A DNA stretch of 16,644 nucleotides from CAYXVU01 sp964468725. Its GTDB lineage: Bacteria > Acidobacteriota > Blastocatellia > UBA7656. Each line of letters begins with the position of its first letter. Position 1 is the stretch's first letter. This document shows positions 14,518 to 16,644 of the stretch, piece by piece. Position numbers and translations under genes: made by a program. The notes below the pieces were generated by a model, which saw only the letters and a program-made list of their open reading frames with translations, made no database searches and was not told where the DNA came from. The stretch is from positions 1 through 16,644 of the forward strand of contig CAYXVU010000132.1 in NCBI GenBank assembly GCA_964468725.1, written 5' to 3'.

Positions 14518-15494
14518 ACGATTTTCAAGACAAAACCATCCTGATTACCGGCGGCACTGGGTCGTTCGGAAAGCAATTCACGGACATCCTGTTGCGCGAT
14601 TATCACCCGGCAAAACTCATCATCTTCAGCCGGGATGAACTCAAACAGCATGAAATGCGAATAGGTGGCTTCGACTCCCCGAGCCTGCGCTATTTCATCG
14701 GAGATGTGCGTGACTCAGAACGCTTGCGCCGTGCCATGAAGGGCGTTGATGTCGTCGTTCATGCGGCGGCGCTCAAACAGGTTCCTGCCTGTGAATACAA
14801 CCCCATCGAAGCTGTGCTGACCAATGTGATGGGCGCAAAAAACATTATTGAGGCTGCGCTGGATGTGGGGGTGAAGAAGGTTATGGCACTGAGCACCGAT
14901 AAGGCGGTCAATCCGGTCAATCTGTATGGCGCGACCAAACTGGTGGCAGAAAAACTCTTCATACAGGCGAATGCCTACAGCGGTACGGGGCCGACGCGCT
15001 TCAGTTGTGTGCGCTATGGGAATGTGGTCGGCAGTCGCGGCAGCGTCATTCCGCTCTTTTTGAAACAGCGTCCTAGCGGAAAGATCACAGTAACCGATCC
15101 AAGAATGACGCGGTTTTGGATTACCCTTGAGCAAGGCGTTCGCTTTGTCATTGGCTGTATCGAACGCATGCAAGGCGGTGAAGTTTTCATCCCGAAGATT
15201 CCGAGCATGAACATCATGGATTTGGCGCGTGCGGTAGCTCCTGACTGCGAGGTGGAGGAGGTCGGCATCCGTGCCGGTGAGAAACTACACGAAGCCTTGG
15301 TTTCTGAAGATGAAGCCCGCAACACGGTTGAACTGGTTGATCGCTATGTCATCCAACCGGCTCATCCGTGGTGGAGCAAAGAGAACTGGACAGACGCCAC
15401 TCCGCTCACCGAAGGGTTTCGGTATACCAGCGACGCCAATCAGGAATGGCTGAGCGTCGCCGACCTGAAGCGCCTGGCTGAGGAGTTATCGTGA
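14514..15494 (+). CDS. pseB: UDP-N-acetylglucosamine 4,6-dehydratase (inverting), PseB
   Basis: A 326-residue short-chain dehydrogenase-type enzyme. The NAD(P) loop GGTGSFGK lies at 13-20. STDK (127-130) and YGATK (138-142) give catalytic Asp129, Lys130, Tyr138 and Lys142, spaced as in H. pylori FlaA1/PseB. It makes UDP-2-acetamido-2,6-dideoxy-L-arabino-4-hexulose, the first step to pseudaminic acid. The frame is open upstream, but TTG 14514 gives the usual PseB N-terminus, overlaps the wzt stop by 4 bases, and has AAAGGG (14500-14505) 8 bases before it. ATG 14481 is the alternative. Overlap with pseC by 4 bases shows coupling. A CapD/FlaA1-like dehydratase for another amino sugar is possible but less likely with PseC next. 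Confidence 0.88.
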   Translation: MNDFQDKTILITGGTGSFGKQFTDILLRDYHPAKLIIFSRDELKQHEMRIGGFDSPSLRYFIGDVRDSERLRRAMKGVDVVVHAAALKQVPACEYNPIEAVLTNVMGAKNIIEAALDVGVKKVMALSTDKAVNPVNLYGATKLVAEKLFIQANAYSGTGPTRFSCVRYGNVVGSRGSVIPLFLKQRPSGKITVTDPRMTRFWITLEQGVRFVIGCIERMQGGEVFIPKIPSMNIMDLARAVAPDCEVEEVGIRAGEKLHEALVSEDEARNTVELVDRYVIQPAHPWWSKENWTDATPLTEGFRYTSDANQEWLSVADLKRLAEELS

Positions 15495-16644
15495 ACCAAA
15501 AACTTGCACTCGATGGAGGCGAACCGGTTCGCAACCGATTGTTGCCCTATGGTCGTCAGACCATCGAAGAAGATGACATCAAGGCCGTGAGCGACGTTTT
15601 GCGCTCTGACTGGCTAACGACAGGGCCAAACATCGCAGCATTCGAACGGGCTTTTGCCGACTATGTCGGTGCGCCGGATGCTGTCGCCGTCAGCAGCGGC
15701 ACGGCTGCCTTACACGCAGCAATCTATGCGCTCGGTGTCTCTTCGGGCGATGAAGTCATTGTCCCGGCCATGACCTTTGCTGCCAGCGCCAACTGTGTGG
15801 TCTATCAAGGCGGAACGCCGGTCTTCGCTGATGTAGAAGCGGATACTTTGTTGCTCGACCCGCAACAGGTAGAAGCGAAAATCACTCCGCGCACCCGTGC
15901 TATCGTTGCGGTTGATTATGCGGGTCAGCCCTGTGAGTATGCAGCGCTCAGGGAATTGACCAAGCGGCGCGGCATTGCCCTTCTTAGCGATGCTTGCCAC
16001 GCGATTGGCGGAACGTATAACGAGCAGAAGGTTGGCACGCTGGCGGATTTGAACGCCTTCAGTCTGCACCCGGTCAAACATTTCACAACCGGAGAGGGCG
16101 GCATGGTGACAACAGCGGATGCAGAATTAGCGCGTCGCCTGCGGATATTTCGCAATCACGGTATCACGAGCGATCACCGGCAACGCGAATCCGCAGGATC
16201 ATGGTTTTATGAGATGGTTGACTTAGGGTTCAACTATCGGTTGACAGATTTTCAATGTGCCTTGGGAATGAGCCAACTGCGAAAGCTAGACGGTTGGGTT
16301 GAGCGAAGACAACAAATCGCTGCGCGCTATGACCGCGCCTTTGCCGAGACGACAGCCGTTCGCCCCTTGAGCGTTCGCGCAGAGGTTTCGCATGCCTATC
16401 ACCTTTATGTGATTCGCTTGAACACCGAGCGTCTGAGAGTAGACCGGGCGCGGATTTTTGCCGCCTTGCGCGCCGAAGGCATCGGGGTCAACGTGCATTA
16501 TATCCCCGTTCACTTGCATCCGTTTTACCGCCATCGCTTCGACACAGCGCCGGGGCTGTGCCCGGTTGCCGAAGCCGCCTATGAGCAGATCCTCTCTTTG
16601 CCATTGTTTCCGCAGATGACCGAATCCGATACGGATGATGTGAT
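15491..16644 (+). CDS. pseC: UDP-4-amino-4,6-dideoxy-N-acetyl-beta-L-altrosamine transaminase, PseC (3' end outside window)
   Basis: The gene runs off the right edge; 384 complete codons are visible, close to the full family length. PYGRQTIEEDDI and LRSDWLTTGP near the N-terminus are typical of PseC. Further PLP-fold motifs are SSGTAALHAA, then LSDACHAIGGTY with the cofactor Asp, and FSLHPVKHFTTGEGG with the PLP Lys196. It takes the keto sugar made by PseB and adds the 4-amino group, the second step to pseudaminic acid. GTG 15491 overlaps the pseB stop (GTGA) and has AGGAG (15481-15485) 5 bases before it. Later pathway genes (pseF, pseG, pseH, pseI) would be expected downstream but are not visible. 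Confidence 0.9.
   Translation, partial: MNQKLALDGGEPVRNRLLPYGRQTIEEDDIKAVSDVLRSDWLTTGPNIAAFERAFADYVGAPDAVAVSSGTAALHAAIYALGVSSGDEVIVPAMTFAASANCVVYQGGTPVFADVEADTLLLDPQQVEAKITPRTRAIVAVDYAGQPCEYAALRELTKRRGIALLSDACHAIGGTYNEQKVGTLADLNAFSLHPVKHFTTGEGGMVTTADAELARRLRIFRNHGITSDHRQRESAGSWFYEMVDLGFNYRLTDFQCALGMSQLRKLDGWVERRQQIAARYDRAFAETTAVRPLSVRAEVSHAYHLYVIRLNTERLRVDRARIFAALRAEGIGVNVHYIPVHLHPFYRHRFDTAPGLCPVAEAAYEQILSLPLFPQMTESDTDDV

Noticed and set aside
1..16644. CRISPR arrays, tRNA/rRNA genes, insertion sequences
   Set aside because: No regularly spaced repeats, tRNA-like cloverleaf, transposase or terminal inverted repeats were noticed on reading both strands.

Overview
The window (about 54% G+C by eye, all genes on the + strand) reads as two neighbouring accessory regions from a Gram-negative-type bacterium. 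An outer-membrane polysaccharide export protein and a fused chain-length regulator/tyrosine kinase support that cell type. Gene content and style (RiPP locus with HprK-like kinase, TPR protein beside an O-antigen ligase) would fit Acidobacteriota such as Blastocatellia, but no phylogenetic marker is present and this is only a guess.

Region 1 (1-3306) is a RiPP (ribosomally made, post-translationally modified peptide) biosynthetic operon, entered in its middle. It holds the C-terminal SPASM domain of a radical SAM peptide maturase, a 61-residue precursor peptide with three cysteines and a C-terminal serine, an HPr-kinase-like P-loop kinase, a soluble S24/S26 Ser-His peptidase, and an NTP_transf_5-type nucleotidyltransferase. 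Kinase plus nucleotidyltransferase is the pair that decorates the C-terminal serine of some lasso peptides (paeninodin, pseudomycoidin). Here it sits with a radical SAM enzyme and an unrelated precursor, and this is the most interesting part of the window.

A 490-base gap (3307-3796) follows. It holds a possible promoter, several hairpins, and a structured leader just before the next gene.

Region 2a (3797-10126) is an exopolysaccharide assembly operon: a membrane-anchored TPR protein with a carbohydrate-binding-like C-terminus, a Wzy/WaaL-type O-antigen polymerase or ligase, a Wza-type export protein with SLBB domains, and a Wzc-type co-polymerase/BY-kinase with tyrosine-rich ends. A good hairpin terminator (10160-10199) closes it.

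Region 2b (10238 to the window end) is a second, tightly coupled polysaccharide operon: a DegT-family sugar aminotransferase, a SAM methyltransferase, an ABC-2 permease (Wzm), its ATPase with a C-terminal glycan-recognition domain (Wzt), and PseB and PseC, the first two enzymes of pseudaminic acid synthesis. Most junctions overlap by 4-8 bases. PseC runs off the window. No glycosyltransferase or initiating phosphoglycosyltransferase is visible, so the locus must continue beyond it.
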